A DNA stretch of 64,000 nucleotides. Source: an uncultured Stenotrophomonas sp. GTDB lineage: Bacteria > Pseudomonadota > Gammaproteobacteria > Xanthomonadales > Xanthomonadaceae. Positions 28,024 through 36,384 of the stretch are shown one piece after another (the stretch's first letter is position 1; every line of letters begins with the position of its first letter). The notes under the pieces were generated by a model, which saw only the letters and a program-made list of their open reading frames with translations, was not told the origin of the DNA and ran no database searches. The DNA lies in the NCBI GenBank assembly GCA_900078405.1, contig FLTS01000001.1, positions 2,318,626 through 2,382,625 of the forward strand. The letters run 5' to 3'. A program made the translations under genes and the position numbers.

Positions 28024-28038
28024 GCAAACGCCATGCCA
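28024..28038 (-). promoter_or_regulatory. sigma-54-type promoter of the nitrate operon leader
   Basis: The reverse strand reads TGGCATGGCGTTTGC, with GG and GC dinucleotides ten bases apart as in the -24/-12 consensus (TGGCAY-N5-TTGC). Transcription would begin near 28012, giving a leader of about 175 bases that contains P1, P2 and the terminator. This links the operon to nitrogen control through NtrC. Confidence 0.65.
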
Positions 28039-28202
28039 ACTGCCGCCGGGACCGGTGAACGGTCTGGATGCATCCGGATATCAACCACTTGGCGGCCGGG
28101 GCAGGACACCGCCCGGCGCGCGCCATCGGGACGACGGCCGGCGCGCCTGCCTGCCGATGGTGCAACGCGCACCGATGCGGTGCGGGCGCGAGTCCGCAGC
28201 GT

Positions 28203-28778
28203 TCACCCCAGCAATTCGGCCACCGCAAGGACGCGGCGCGCCACATCGACCAGCTTCAGGTTCTGCTTCATCGCCTGCCGGCGCAGGGCCGCATAGGCAT
28301 CGGCCTCGCTCATCCCGCGCCTGTCCATCAGCATGCCCTTGGCCTGCTCGACCAGCTTGCGGTCCTGCAGCTTCTGCTGCACGTCCTGCAGCCGCTGGTG
28401 CAGCTGCGACTGCCGGGCGAAGCGCGCCTGTGCCACCTGGATGATCGAACGCAACCGCGCCGGCGCCCGTCCATCGACGATGTAGGCGGTGACGCCGGCC
28501 TCCACCGCCGCCTGGATCAATGGCTCCTCGTCGTTGGCCGAGAACATGACCACCGGCCGTGGTGCATGCCGCTCCACCAGCGCCAGTTGTTCCAGCACCC
28601 CGCACGAAGGCGATTCGACGTCGACGACCAGCACGTCGGGTTGCCGGGCCTGCACCGCCTTGAACAAGGCGTCGCTGCCGACGGCCTCGGGCAATACCTC
28701 GTAGCCGGCCGCCGACAGCGCCGCACGCAGGTCACCGCTGTCCTTGCCGGTATCGTCGATGAGCAGAATGCGCAGCAT
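28203..28778 (-). CDS. nasT: ANTAR-domain antiterminator regulator NasT
   Basis: The 191-residue protein has an N-terminal receiver-like domain (LRILLIDDTGKDS, VLVVDVES) and a C-terminal ANTAR domain. The latter is a three-helix bundle with LVEQAKGMLMDRRGMSEADAY, whose conserved Ala and Met-rich face binds paired hexaloop RNA. In other bacteria NasT prevents termination in nas leaders when nitrate is present, with NasS as the nitrate sensor. No nasS is in the window. The gene is upstream of and co-directional with the operon; its cognate leader lies directly downstream of its stop. Confidence 0.9.
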   Translation of the reverse strand: MLRILLIDDTGKDSGDLRAALSAAGYEVLPEAVGSDALFKAVQARQPDVLVVDVESPSCGVLEQLALVERHAPRPVVMFSANDEEPLIQAAVEAGVTAYIVDGRAPARLRSIIQVAQARFARQSQLHQRLQDVQQKLQDRKLVEQAKGMLMDRRGMSEADAYAALRRQAMKQNLKLVDVARRVLAVAELLG

Positions 28779-28867
28779 GCCGTGATGGTCGGGCCGGTGG
28801 CTTGGTCATCGCCATGTTGCCATGCATCATGAAACGGCGGCGACATGCCGTCGATGGAGGTGGAACG

Positions 28868-29845
28868 ATGCCGTTGTATCCCCTGTTCGCCGACCTGGGT
28901 GGGCGCGAGGTGCTGGTGGTCGGGGGTGGCGAGGTCGCCCTGCGCAAGGTCGAGGCGCTGTTGCACGCCGGCGCGCAGGTGGTGGTGAACGCGCACGCGC
29001 TGCACCCGGTGCTGGCCGGCTGGCTGGCCGATGGCCGCCTGCGGCGGCGCGATGGCGACTTCGACCCGGCTTGGCTGGACAGCGCCTGGCTGCTGGTGGT
29101 GGCCACCGACGATGCCACCTTCAACGCGCAGTTGGCGGCGCAGGCGCACGCACGCGGCATTTTTGCCAACGTGGTGGACGACGCCCGACTGTCCAGCTTC
29201 CAGGTACCGGCGCTGGTAGAGCGCGGCACGCTGGTGGTGGCCATTTCCTCCGGCGGCGCCGCGCCCATGCTGGCGCGGCGGCTGTGCGAACGGCTGGAAA
29301 CCGAGCTTGACCCGGCACTGGGTGAACTGGCCGGCCTGTTTGCCCGTCATCGCGCCGCCATCCGCAGCGCACTGCCGGAGCTGGCGCGGCGCCGCCGCTG
29401 GTTCGATGCGGTCATCGATGGTCCGGTGGTGGCGCTGCTGCGCGATGGCCGGCGCGAAGCCGCCGAGACGGCGTTCCTGGCGCAACTGCAGGCCGGCCCG
29501 CGAGCCCCGGTGGGCGGCCGTGCCAGCCTGGTCGGCAGCGGCCCCGGCGATCCGGCACAACTGACCCTGGCCGCGCTGCGGGCAATGAAGCTGGCCGATC
29601 TGGTACTGCACGACGCCGATGTCGATGCCGCGGTGTTGGCCGTGGCGCGCAAGGATGCCCCGCGCGCAGCGGCACCGCTGGACCCGGACAGCGGCCTGCA
29701 GCGCCTGCAGGCCGAGCTGGACGCCGGTCGCCACGTGGTCTGGCTCAAATCCGGCGACGGCTTCCGCCACGGACCATTCGCCGGGCTGGGCGCGGCCCTG
29801 AAACACGGCGGCCACATCTGCGAGGTGCACGCCGGCATCGCGTGA
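28868..29845 (+). CDS. cysG: siroheme synthase N-terminal module (precorrin-2 dehydrogenase/ferrochelatase) with degenerate SUMT tail
   Basis: Starts at ATG 28868 behind GGAGGTGG, divergent from nasT. The first ~210 residues match the CysG N-terminus: MPLYPLFADLGGREVLVVGGGEVA (NAD-binding), VVATDDATFN with the catalytic Asp, and SSGGAAPMLARRL. It oxidises precorrin-2 and inserts iron to give siroheme. Full CysG has about 460 residues; this one has 325. The tail keeps the first SUMT motif (LVGSGPGDPAQLTLAALRA) and VVWLKSGDGF but lacks the rest of the methyltransferase. The missing activity is provided by CobA at 20.2 kb. Confidence 0.88.
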   Translation: MPLYPLFADLGGREVLVVGGGEVALRKVEALLHAGAQVVVNAHALHPVLAGWLADGRLRRRDGDFDPAWLDSAWLLVVATDDATFNAQLAAQAHARGIFANVVDDARLSSFQVPALVERGTLVVAISSGGAAPMLARRLCERLETELDPALGELAGLFARHRAAIRSALPELARRRRWFDAVIDGPVVALLRDGRREAAETAFLAQLQAGPRAPVGGRASLVGSGPGDPAQLTLAALRAMKLADLVLHDADVDAAVLAVARKDAPRAAAPLDPDSGLQRLQAELDAGRHVVWLKSGDGFRHGPFAGLGAALKHGGHICEVHAGIA

Positions 29846-29848
29846 CCC

Positions 29849-29872
29849 GGCCCCGCAGCCAGACGCGGGGCC
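29849..29872 (+). terminator. hairpin after cysG
   Basis: GGCCCCGC and GCGGGGCC pair perfectly around an eight-base loop, three bases after the cysG stop. There is no T-run, so termination is plausible but not certain. Confidence 0.4.
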
Positions 29873-30147
29873 ACCCCTCGCGCCAGAGTCGTGCACATCC
29901 CGCGCAGGTGCCAGGCTCACCCGGCACGGGGCTTTCGCGGTAATGCCCTGCGAGGCTCGCGCCCCCAGGGTATTGATTCCACTTCGGAAGCAGGAGCCAA
30001 GGTGGCTGCTTTTCCCGGCAATGCCGCTTCGCTGCAGGACGCTCCCGACCGGTATCGGGAACGTGGCGCGCACTGGCCGCATCCAATGGGCAAGAAGGAA
30101 ACCGGCTCTGCCCGGACCACACCCTCCCACTGCCCGGAGAAAACGCC
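29873..30147. other. intergenic region between cysG and a membrane-protein gene
   Basis: With the preceding hairpin this makes a 302-base gap. It holds a weak REP-like stem (GTGCCAGGCTCACCCGGCAC) and a CGACCGGTATCGG-type palindrome. The 3' end, CGGAGAAAACGCC, serves as a ribosome-binding region for the next gene. I see no convincing coding sequence in it. Confidence 0.5.
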
Positions 30148-30561
30148 ATGTTGCTCATTGCAAGCCTCCCGTTCGCCGCTCCTTTCCCCCACACGCTTGC
30201 CGCCGCGACGGTACAGGTGCCCACGCTTGCCCATGCGCTGATCGCCCTTGCCGTCGCCGCCATCGGCGGGCTCGTCCTTGCCACCTACGTACTCCGCGAC
30301 AGGTTCGCCCCCTGGGCGCTTTCCCTGCTGCATGCCGCCCTGGGTGCGACCGGCTTGCTACTGCTGATTGTTTTGCTCGTGCGTGGAGCGGCATCGCAGC
30401 CCGTGCTGATCGGCTTTGCCTTGCTGCTGCTGGCTGCCCTCGGCGGGTTCTTCCTTGCCTCGTTCCACCTGCGCCGGCGCCTGCCGCCCAAGGCCGTGGT
30501 GGTGATCCATGCAGGCGTGGCCGTGACCGGCTTCCTGGTCGTGCTGGCGCAGGTGCTGTGA
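30148..30561 (+). CDS. small hypothetical membrane protein
   Basis: The 137-residue product has about four hydrophobic segments, including ALIALAVAAIGGLVLATYVL and VLIGFALLLLAALGGFFLA, with short polar loops ([16 protein letters not shown]). I do not recognise a named family. The DUF2231 gene follows after only three bases, so the two are likely cotranscribed and may form a membrane complex. GGAG is placed ten bases before the ATG. Confidence 0.65.
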   Translation: MLLIASLPFAAPFPHTLAAATVQVPTLAHALIALAVAAIGGLVLATYVLRDRFAPWALSLLHAALGATGLLLLIVLLVRGAASQPVLIGFALLLLAALGGFFLASFHLRRRLPPKAVVVIHAGVAVTGFLVVLAQVL

Positions 30562-30564
30562 CCC

Positions 30565-30981
30565 ATGCGCCACCCCCTGCACCCCGCACTCGTGCATTTC
30601 CCGGTCGCCTGCTGGTCGTTGGCCGTCGTGGCCGACTTTGCCGGCCTGTGGTTCGGAGAAATCGCCTGGCGCTGGTCCGGCGGACTGCTCGCGGCGGGAT
30701 GCGTGCTGGCGCTGGCGGCAATGCTCGCCGGCATGGCGGAACTGCCACGGGTACCGGAGGGCGCCGCGATGGGCGATGCCTGGCGGCACATGGGCGCCAT
30801 GCTGCTCGCTTTCAGCCTGTTCGTGGTCCGGTTGTTGCTGCGGCTCGATCACCTGCAGCCGCTGCCACCGGACAGGGTTTCGTTCCTGCTCGATGCCGGC
30901 GGCTTCCTGGCGCTTGCCGTGGGTGGATGGTTCGGCGGACGCCTGGTCTACGGTCACGGCGTTGGAACCGGCCGATCGTGA
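30565..30981 (+). CDS. DUF2231-like integral membrane protein
   Basis: The 138-residue product begins MRHPLHPALVHFPVACWSL, the PLHPxLVHFP signature of DUF2231 proteins, and carries four hydrophobic segments. The family is often found with cytochromes or metal/redox proteins and has His residues at the membrane surface that could bind haem or metal. Function is unknown. It follows the preceding small membrane-protein gene directly. Confidence 0.75.
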   Translation: MRHPLHPALVHFPVACWSLAVVADFAGLWFGEIAWRWSGGLLAAGCVLALAAMLAGMAELPRVPEGAAMGDAWRHMGAMLLAFSLFVVRLLLRLDHLQPLPPDRVSFLLDAGGFLALAVGGWFGGRLVYGHGVGTGRS

Positions 30982-31070
30982 GCGATGGCATCCGCGGCCC
31001 GCCGCAAGGCATGCGGGGCCCGTCGTCGCCCCGGCGCCACGCACCCGGCATCCGCAACTGGAGGTAGTTC

Positions 31071-31799
31071 GTGACAAACACCGTTCTCGCACCCGTCGTC
31101 CATGAAGGCACGATCGCCGCAATGAAGATCTCCGACCGCATCCGGCTCCGGCTGGAGGCCGCCGGCAGCAGCCACCGCGCCAACGACAACATCGCGGATT
31201 TCATCGAGGACGGCGAACTCGACGCGCTGCGCATGGAGGTCGAAGCGCGGATGAAGGAACTGCTGCATGCCCTGGTCATCGATACGGACAACGACCACAA
31301 CACCGCCGACACTGCGCGGCGGGTGGCCAGGATGTTCATCGACGAGGCGTTCTCCGGCCGCTATCGCGCCGCTCCGGCGGTCACCGCGTTCCCCAACGCG
31401 GCGCGGTTCGACGAGCTGATGGTGGTCGGCCCGATGACCGTGCGCAGCGCCTGTTCGCATCACCTGTGCCCGATCATGGGCAGGGTCTGGATCGGGGTCC
31501 TGCCGGATGCTTCTTCCGATGTGATCGGCCTGTCCAAGTACGCGCGCCTGTGCGACTGGATCATGTGCCGCCCGCAGATCCAGGAAGAGGCGGTCGTCAT
31601 GCTCGCCGACGAGCTGGAGCGGCGGATCAAGCCGGATGGCCTGGCAGTGGTGATGGAGGCCAGCCATTTCTGCATGCAATGGCGCGGGATCAAGGACGAA
31701 CGGTCGCTGATGACCAGTTCGGTCATGCGCGGCGCCTTCCGGCAGGACACCGCCCTGCGCCGCGAATTCCTTTCCCTGATCGGACGAGGTACACGATGA
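31071..31799 (+). CDS. folE: GTP cyclohydrolase I
   Basis: The 242-residue enzyme starts at GTG 31071 behind a strong GGAGGT. Zinc ligands are seen in SACSHHLCPIMG (Cys and His) and SHFCMQWRGI (Cys). The GTP-binding region includes GLSKYARL and the catalytic His pair. It converts GTP to 7,8-dihydroneopterin triphosphate for folate or pterin synthesis. The N-terminal extension of about 50 residues is longer than in the E. coli enzyme. The stop overlaps the start of a redoxin gene (ATGA), and an ECF sigma gene follows, an uncommon setting for the housekeeping copy; this may be a stress-regulated paralogue. Confidence 0.88.
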   Translation: MTNTVLAPVVHEGTIAAMKISDRIRLRLEAAGSSHRANDNIADFIEDGELDALRMEVEARMKELLHALVIDTDNDHNTADTARRVARMFIDEAFSGRYRAAPAVTAFPNAARFDELMVVGPMTVRSACSHHLCPIMGRVWIGVLPDASSDVIGLSKYARLCDWIMCRPQIQEEAVVMLADELERRIKPDGLAVVMEASHFCMQWRGIKDERSLMTSSVMRGAFRQDTALRREFLSLIGRGTR

Positions 31800-32359
31800 A
31801 ACCGCCCACCCCGATCGCCGCGCCGGCGGTCAGGCTCGTCGATGGCAGCGGTCGGCCGGTGGAGGTGCTCACGGGCAGGCGCACGCTGTTGGCCTTCTTC
31901 CGCGATACCGCCTGCCCGTTCTGCAACTTCCGCATCTTCGAGCTGACCCAGCGCCACCGGGACCTGTCGGCCGCGGGGCTGGAGATCATCGCCGTGTTCT
32001 CCGCCACCCCCGACGAAGTCGCGCGGTTCGTCAGGCAGCGCCCGCGCCCGTTCCGCGTCGTCGCCGACCCGACCAACCTTGCCTATCAGGCCTATGGCAT
32101 CCGGCGCTCCTTCGCCGGGAAACTGCGTGCCGTGTCCGGCAGAACGCGCGAGTGGCTAGCGGGAATGCGCGCCGCCGGCTGGCGGCGGACACTGCGCGGG
32201 CTGGGCGGGCTCGGCACCAGCAACATCCTCCCCGCCGATTTCCTCATCGACGAATGCGGCTGCATCCGCGACGTCCATCATGGTCAGGACGCCGGGGACC
32301 ATATTCCGTTCGAACACATCGAACGTTTCCTTGCCCGTCCCACCCCCGCCGGACAATGA
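31796..32359 (+). CDS. AhpC/TSA-family redoxin (peroxiredoxin-like)
   Basis: The 187-residue protein starts at the ATG overlapping the folE stop; the frame is open further upstream but antiparallel use of folE sequence makes that unlikely. It has a thioredoxin-like fold with CPFCNFRIFEL (CxxC near residue 38), IIAVFSATPDEVARFV and FLIDECGCIRDVHHG. These proteins reduce peroxides or act as thiol oxidoreductases. Its place between folE and an ECF sigma factor suggests an oxidative-stress unit. Confidence 0.78.
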   Translation: MKPPTPIAAPAVRLVDGSGRPVEVLTGRRTLLAFFRDTACPFCNFRIFELTQRHRDLSAAGLEIIAVFSATPDEVARFVRQRPRPFRVVADPTNLAYQAYGIRRSFAGKLRAVSGRTREWLAGMRAAGWRRTLRGLGGLGTSNILPADFLIDECGCIRDVHHGQDAGDHIPFEHIERFLARPTPAGQ

Positions 32360-32370
32360 GGCCGCAAGCC

Positions 32371-33078
32371 ATGTCCTTTCCGTCTGAAGCCCCCGCCCCC
32401 CGGATTCCGTCCTGCATGCCGGACGCCGGGCTCGTCGCCCGCGCCGTGCTTGGCGATGGCGCCGCATTCGAAGCCATCATGCGGCGCCACAACCGCATGC
32501 TGTTCCGAACCGCGCGCAGCATCGTCAAGGACGATGCCGAAGCCGAGGATGTCGTGCAGGAAGCCTATCTCGCCGCCTGGCGGTCACTGGGCCGCTATCG
32601 CGCGGAAAGCAGGCTCTCGACCTGGCTGGTGCGCATCGCGGTCAACGAGGCGCTGCGGCGGCAACGACGCAAAAGCGCGCAGATCATTCCGCTGGAGGCT
32701 GTCATGACCCATCCGGACCCCGGCACCCGGGCCTTCCTGGCCGACGAGCCCGGCCGCGAACCGGAGCAGCTGGCCATGCGCACGCAGATGCGCAGGTTGA
32801 TGGAAAAACGCATCGACCTGCTTCCGAACGCATTCCGTACCGTGTTCATGCTGCGTGCGGTCGAGGAGATGAGCGTGGAGGAGGTCGCCCAGATACTGGA
32901 GATCCCCGAGGCCACCGTTCGTACCCGCCTGTTTCGCGCCCGTGGCCTGCTGCGGGAGGGGCTGGCACGGGAAATGGACCATGCGCTCGACGACGCCTTT
33001 GCGTTCGACGGCGCCCGATGCGATCGGGTCGTCGCCGCCGTACTGGCGGCGGCGCGCGCCGAAGGCCTCCACCGCTGA
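32371..33078 (+). CDS. ECF-type RNA polymerase sigma factor
   Basis: About 235 residues. Region 2 is MLFRTARSIVKDDAEAEDVV followed by QEAYLAAWRSLGRY; region 4 is SVEEVAQILEIPEATVRTRL. A GAGG lies nine bases before this ATG; the ATG at 32356, which overlaps the redoxin stop (ATGA), is the alternative start. A short C-terminal extension (DDAFAFDGARCDRVVAAVL) follows region 4. No anti-sigma gene is adjacent, so control may be transcriptional or by a distant partner. It probably directs stress genes, possibly its own operon. Confidence 0.88.
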   Translation: MSFPSEAPAPRIPSCMPDAGLVARAVLGDGAAFEAIMRRHNRMLFRTARSIVKDDAEAEDVVQEAYLAAWRSLGRYRAESRLSTWLVRIAVNEALRRQRRKSAQIIPLEAVMTHPDPGTRAFLADEPGREPEQLAMRTQMRRLMEKRIDLLPNAFRTVFMLRAVEEMSVEEVAQILEIPEATVRTRLFRARGLLREGLAREMDHALDDAFAFDGARCDRVVAAVLAAARAEGLHR

Positions 33079-33099
33079 CATCCGGCGCGTCCATGCGCC

Positions 33100-33146
33100 C
33101 CAGCCTACGGGCTGGCTCCATCATGTAACCCGGCAGTCCTGCCGGG
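33100..33146. terminator. bidirectional hairpins between the convergent sigma-factor and glyS genes
   Basis: Two stems, CCAGCC-TACG-GGCTGG (33100-33115) and CCCGGCAG/CTGCCGGG (33129-33146), lie between the two convergent stop codons. They could end both transcripts. T-runs are short. Confidence 0.5.
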
Positions 33147-33221
33147 CTCTTCCGAAGGGAGAAGGAACATCCGGAAGTCCGCGCCAACCGGGTCCGGCGG
33201 TTGGCGGAAGGGGTCACGCCA

Positions 33222-35390
33222 TCAGCTGGACAGGTGCTCGATGGCGGCGACGCTGCCGAGGCGGTCGCCGAGGGTGCGCAGCAGGGCCAGGCGGTTGCCG
33301 CGCAGGGCCGCGTCGTCGGCGTTGACCATCACGTTGTCGAAGAACGCGTCCACCTGCGGGCGCAGGCGGGCGAGGCGGCCGAGCACGGCCACGTAGTCCT
33401 TCCGCGCCAGCGCGGCGCCGGTGTCGTCGATGGCGGCGGCGACGGCTTCGGCCAGTTCGCTCTCGGCCGGCTCGCGCAGCAGCGCCGGATCGACCTGCCC
33501 CGGAATCCCGCCCTCGGCCTTGCGCAGGATGTTGCGGATGCGCTTGTTGGCCGCGGCCAGCGCTTCGGCCTCCGGCAGCTGGGCGAAGGTGCCGATGGCG
33601 TCGATGCGGCGGTCGAAGTCGTACAGCGATGACGCCCGCAACTCGGCTACAGCATTGAAATGCGTAGCTGGCACACCCTTGTCGGCGTAGTAACCGCGCA
33701 ACCGGTCAACGACAAAGTCGTATACCTCCGCGAGTTCCTTATTAGTGAACTCGGAGCTGCCCTCTTGCGAAACCTCCACTTTTGCGCCCTTTGACGCTGC
33801 ATTCATCGCGGCCTCTACCTTGCGGGCAGCAGTCGTAGTAGCGACATCTTCATTGATGCGTGAATACGCTTCGTGGATGAGGACCTTCAGGTCCAGATCA
33901 AACCCCGACTCGATGATCGTCCGCGCCAACCCCAGCGCATTGCGCCGCAGCGCGAACGGGTCCTTGTTGCCGGTCGGCTTCAAGCCGGCGGCGAAACCGC
34001 CGGCCAGTGTGTCCAGCCGCTCGGCGATCGCCAGCACCTTGCCGAGATTCGATGCGGCGATGTCATCGGCGGCGAAGCGCGGCTGGTAGGCCTCGTCGAT
34101 GGCCAGCGCGACGGCGGGCGATTCGCCGCCGGCCACGGCGTAGTGGCGGCCGGCGATGCCCTGCAATTCCGGGAATTCGTTGACCATGCGCGACTGCAGG
34201 TCGTTCTTCGCCAGTTCGGCGGCGCGCCGGGCCTGCACCGGGTCGGCGCCGAACTGCGGGGCGATGGCCTGCGCCAGCGCGCTCACGCGCTGCACCTTGT
34301 CGGCGACGCTGCCGAGCTTGGCCTGGTAGGTGACGGTCTTCAGGCCGTCGCCCATCGCCACCAGTCCCTGCTTGAGGTCCTCGTCGAAGAAGAATTTGGC
34401 ATCGGAGAACCGCGGGCGGATCACCCGCTCGTAGCCCTTGGCGACTTCGGCCACGTCCTTCGACTCGATGTTGGCGATGCCGATGAACTTCTCGGTCAGC
34501 TTGCCGCCGGCATCGAGCACCGGGAAGAACTTCTGGTTGACCTCCATCGTCTCGACCAGCGCTTCCTGCGGCACGGCGAGGAACTCGCGCTCGAAGCTGC
34601 ACAGCACCGCCGCCGGCCATTCGACCAGGTTGACCACCTGTTCGAGGTTGTCGTCGGTGATCCGGGCGACGCCACCGGCCTTCGCGGCGGCGGCATTGAC
34701 CTCGGCGAGGATGCGCTCGCGGCGGGCGTCGGCATCGACCAGCACGTTGGCCGCCTTCAACGACTCGACATAGTCGTCCGGCGTGCTCAGCCACACCTGC
34801 TTGTCGGCCATGAAGCGATGGCCGCGGCTCATGCGGTCCGACCGCAGGCCGAGCAGCTCGGCCGGCACCACATCCTTGCCGTGCAGCAGCACCAGCCAGT
34901 GCACCGGGCGGGCGAAGCCGTATTCGTGCGCGCCCCAGCGCATCGGCTTGGGGATCGGCATCGCGGCGATGGCTTCGCGCAGGATCTCCGGCAGCAGCTC
35001 GGCGGTGCGCGCGCCCGGCTTCACCGAGCGCAGCACGAAGCGCTCGCCCTTGGCGTCGGTGGCGCGCTCCAACTGTGTCCAGTCGATCCCGGCCTTGGCG
35101 GCGAAGCCCTGCAGTGCCTTGGTCGGCTGGCCGTCGGCGTCCAGCGCGATGTTGACGTAGGGACCGAACACTTCCGAATGCTGTTCGGGCTGCTCGGTTT
35201 CCACGCCCGGCAGCAGCACGGCGAGGCGGCGCGGGGTGGACAGCGGCTTGGCGTCGCCACGCTCGAAGGCGATACCGCGCCTGGCCAGCCCGTCGATCAC
35301 GCCATCGAAGAATGCCTGCGCCAGCCCCGGCAGCGCCTTGACCGGCAACTCTTCCACACCCAGTTCGATCAGTAGCGGCTGCATGCTCAT
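33222..35390 (-). CDS. glyS: glycyl-tRNA synthetase beta subunit
   Basis: The 722-residue protein starts at ATG 35390, overlapping the glyQ stop (ATGA). The N-terminus [20 protein letters not shown] is characteristic. HD-domain-like and tRNA-binding segments follow (e.g. [17 protein letters not shown]). With GlyQ it forms the alpha2-beta2 enzyme that charges tRNA-Gly. Length is normal for the family. Confidence 0.95.
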   Translation of the reverse strand: MSMQPLLIELGVEELPVKALPGLAQAFFDGVIDGLARRGIAFERGDAKPLSTPRRLAVLLPGVETEQPEQHSEVFGPYVNIALDADGQPTKALQGFAAKAGIDWTQLERATDAKGERFVLRSVKPGARTAELLPEILREAIAAMPIPKPMRWGAHEYGFARPVHWLVLLHGKDVVPAELLGLRSDRMSRGHRFMADKQVWLSTPDDYVESLKAANVLVDADARRERILAEVNAAAAKAGGVARITDDNLEQVVNLVEWPAAVLCSFEREFLAVPQEALVETMEVNQKFFPVLDAGGKLTEKFIGIANIESKDVAEVAKGYERVIRPRFSDAKFFFDEDLKQGLVAMGDGLKTVTYQAKLGSVADKVQRVSALAQAIAPQFGADPVQARRAAELAKNDLQSRMVNEFPELQGIAGRHYAVAGGESPAVALAIDEAYQPRFAADDIAASNLGKVLAIAERLDTLAGGFAAGLKPTGNKDPFALRRNALGLARTIIESGFDLDLKVLIHEAYSRINEDVATTTAARKVEAAMNAASKGAKVEVSQEGSSEFTNKELAEVYDFVVDRLRGYYADKGVPATHFNAVAELRASSLYDFDRRIDAIGTFAQLPEAEALAAANKRIRNILRKAEGGIPGQVDPALLREPAESELAEAVAAAIDDTGAALARKDYVAVLGRLARLRPQVDAFFDNVMVNADDAALRGNRLALLRTLGDRLGSVAAIEHLSS

Positions 35391-36308
35391 GCCTGCACCT
35401 CCTTGGCAGCCACCGCTTCCAGGCGCTTGGCCTCGTACAACTTGGCGACCGCCTGCGCCAGCGCGCGCACGCGCAGGATGTAGCGCTGGCGCTCGGTCAC
35501 GCTGATGGCGCGGCGGGCGTCGAGCAGGTTGAACGAATGGCTGGCCTTGCACACCTGCTCGTAGGCCGGCAGCGGCAGGCCGACCTCGACCAGCTTCTGC
35601 GCCTCGGCCTCGCAGGCGTCGAAGCGGTGGAACATTTCTTCCACGTCGGCGTGCTCGAAGTTGTAGGTGCTCTGCTCCACCTCGTTCTGGTGGTAGACGT
35701 CGCCGTAGGTGACCGCGGTGCCGTCCGGGCCGTAGGTCCAGATCAGGTCATACACGTTGTCGCAGTTCTGCAGGTACATGCACAGGCGTTCCAGGCCGTA
35801 GGTGATCTCGCCCAGCACCGGCTTGCACTCCAGGCCGCCGGCCTGCTGGAAATAGGTGAACTGGGTGACTTCCATGCCGTTGAGCCAGACTTCCCAGCCC
35901 AGCCCCCATGCACCGAGGGTCGGCGACTCCCAGTTGTCCTCGACGAAGCGCAGGTCGTGCACCAGCGGGTCGATGCCCAGCGCCTTGAGCGAACCGATGT
36001 ACAGGTCGAGGATTTCGGGGGGCGCCGGCTTCAGCACGACCTGGTACTGGTAATAGCGCTGCAGGCGGTTGGGGTTCTCGCCGTAGCGGCCGTCGGTGGG
36101 GCGGCGCGACGGCTGCACGTAGGCGGCGTTCCAGCTTTCCGGGCCGATCGAGCGCAGGAAGGTGGCCGGGGGTGGCCGGGTGGAAGGTGCCGGCGCCCAC
36201 TTCCAGGTCCAGCGGCTGGATCAGCACACAGCCCTGCTTCGCCCAGTAGTCGTTGAGGGTCTGGATCAGGCCCTGGAAAGTGATCGGAACGGTGGGAGTC
36301 GCGGACAT
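35387..36308 (-). pseudogene. glyQ: glycyl-tRNA synthetase alpha subunit, frameshifted by a 10-bp tandem duplication
   Basis: The start [20 protein letters not shown] at 36308 and the C-terminal part ([20 protein letters not shown] onward) are in different frames. The sequence GGTGGCCGGG is repeated twice in tandem at 36161-36180; deleting one copy gives 304 codons, an intact 303-residue GlyQ with the expected GTFHPATFLRS junction. As glyQ is essential in single copy, this break is most easily explained as a sequence error. A live cell would need another functional copy. Cotranscribed with glyS. Confidence 0.92.
36161..36180. repeat. perfect 10-bp tandem duplication in glyQ
   Basis: GGTGGCCGGG occurs twice back to back. 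The duplication adds ten bases and shifts the glyQ frame near codon 45. Confidence 0.95.
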
Positions 36309-36384
36309 GCTGCCTGGGCCGTACGGAGGGGTGCGCTAGTATAGCGAGCGACCACATGGCGGCCGCGCCAGCAAGGAGTTTCAG

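Noticed and set aside
31466..31795. In-frame extension upstream of the redoxin
   Set aside because: It overlaps folE in another frame; the ATG at 31796 overlapping the folE stop is the natural start.
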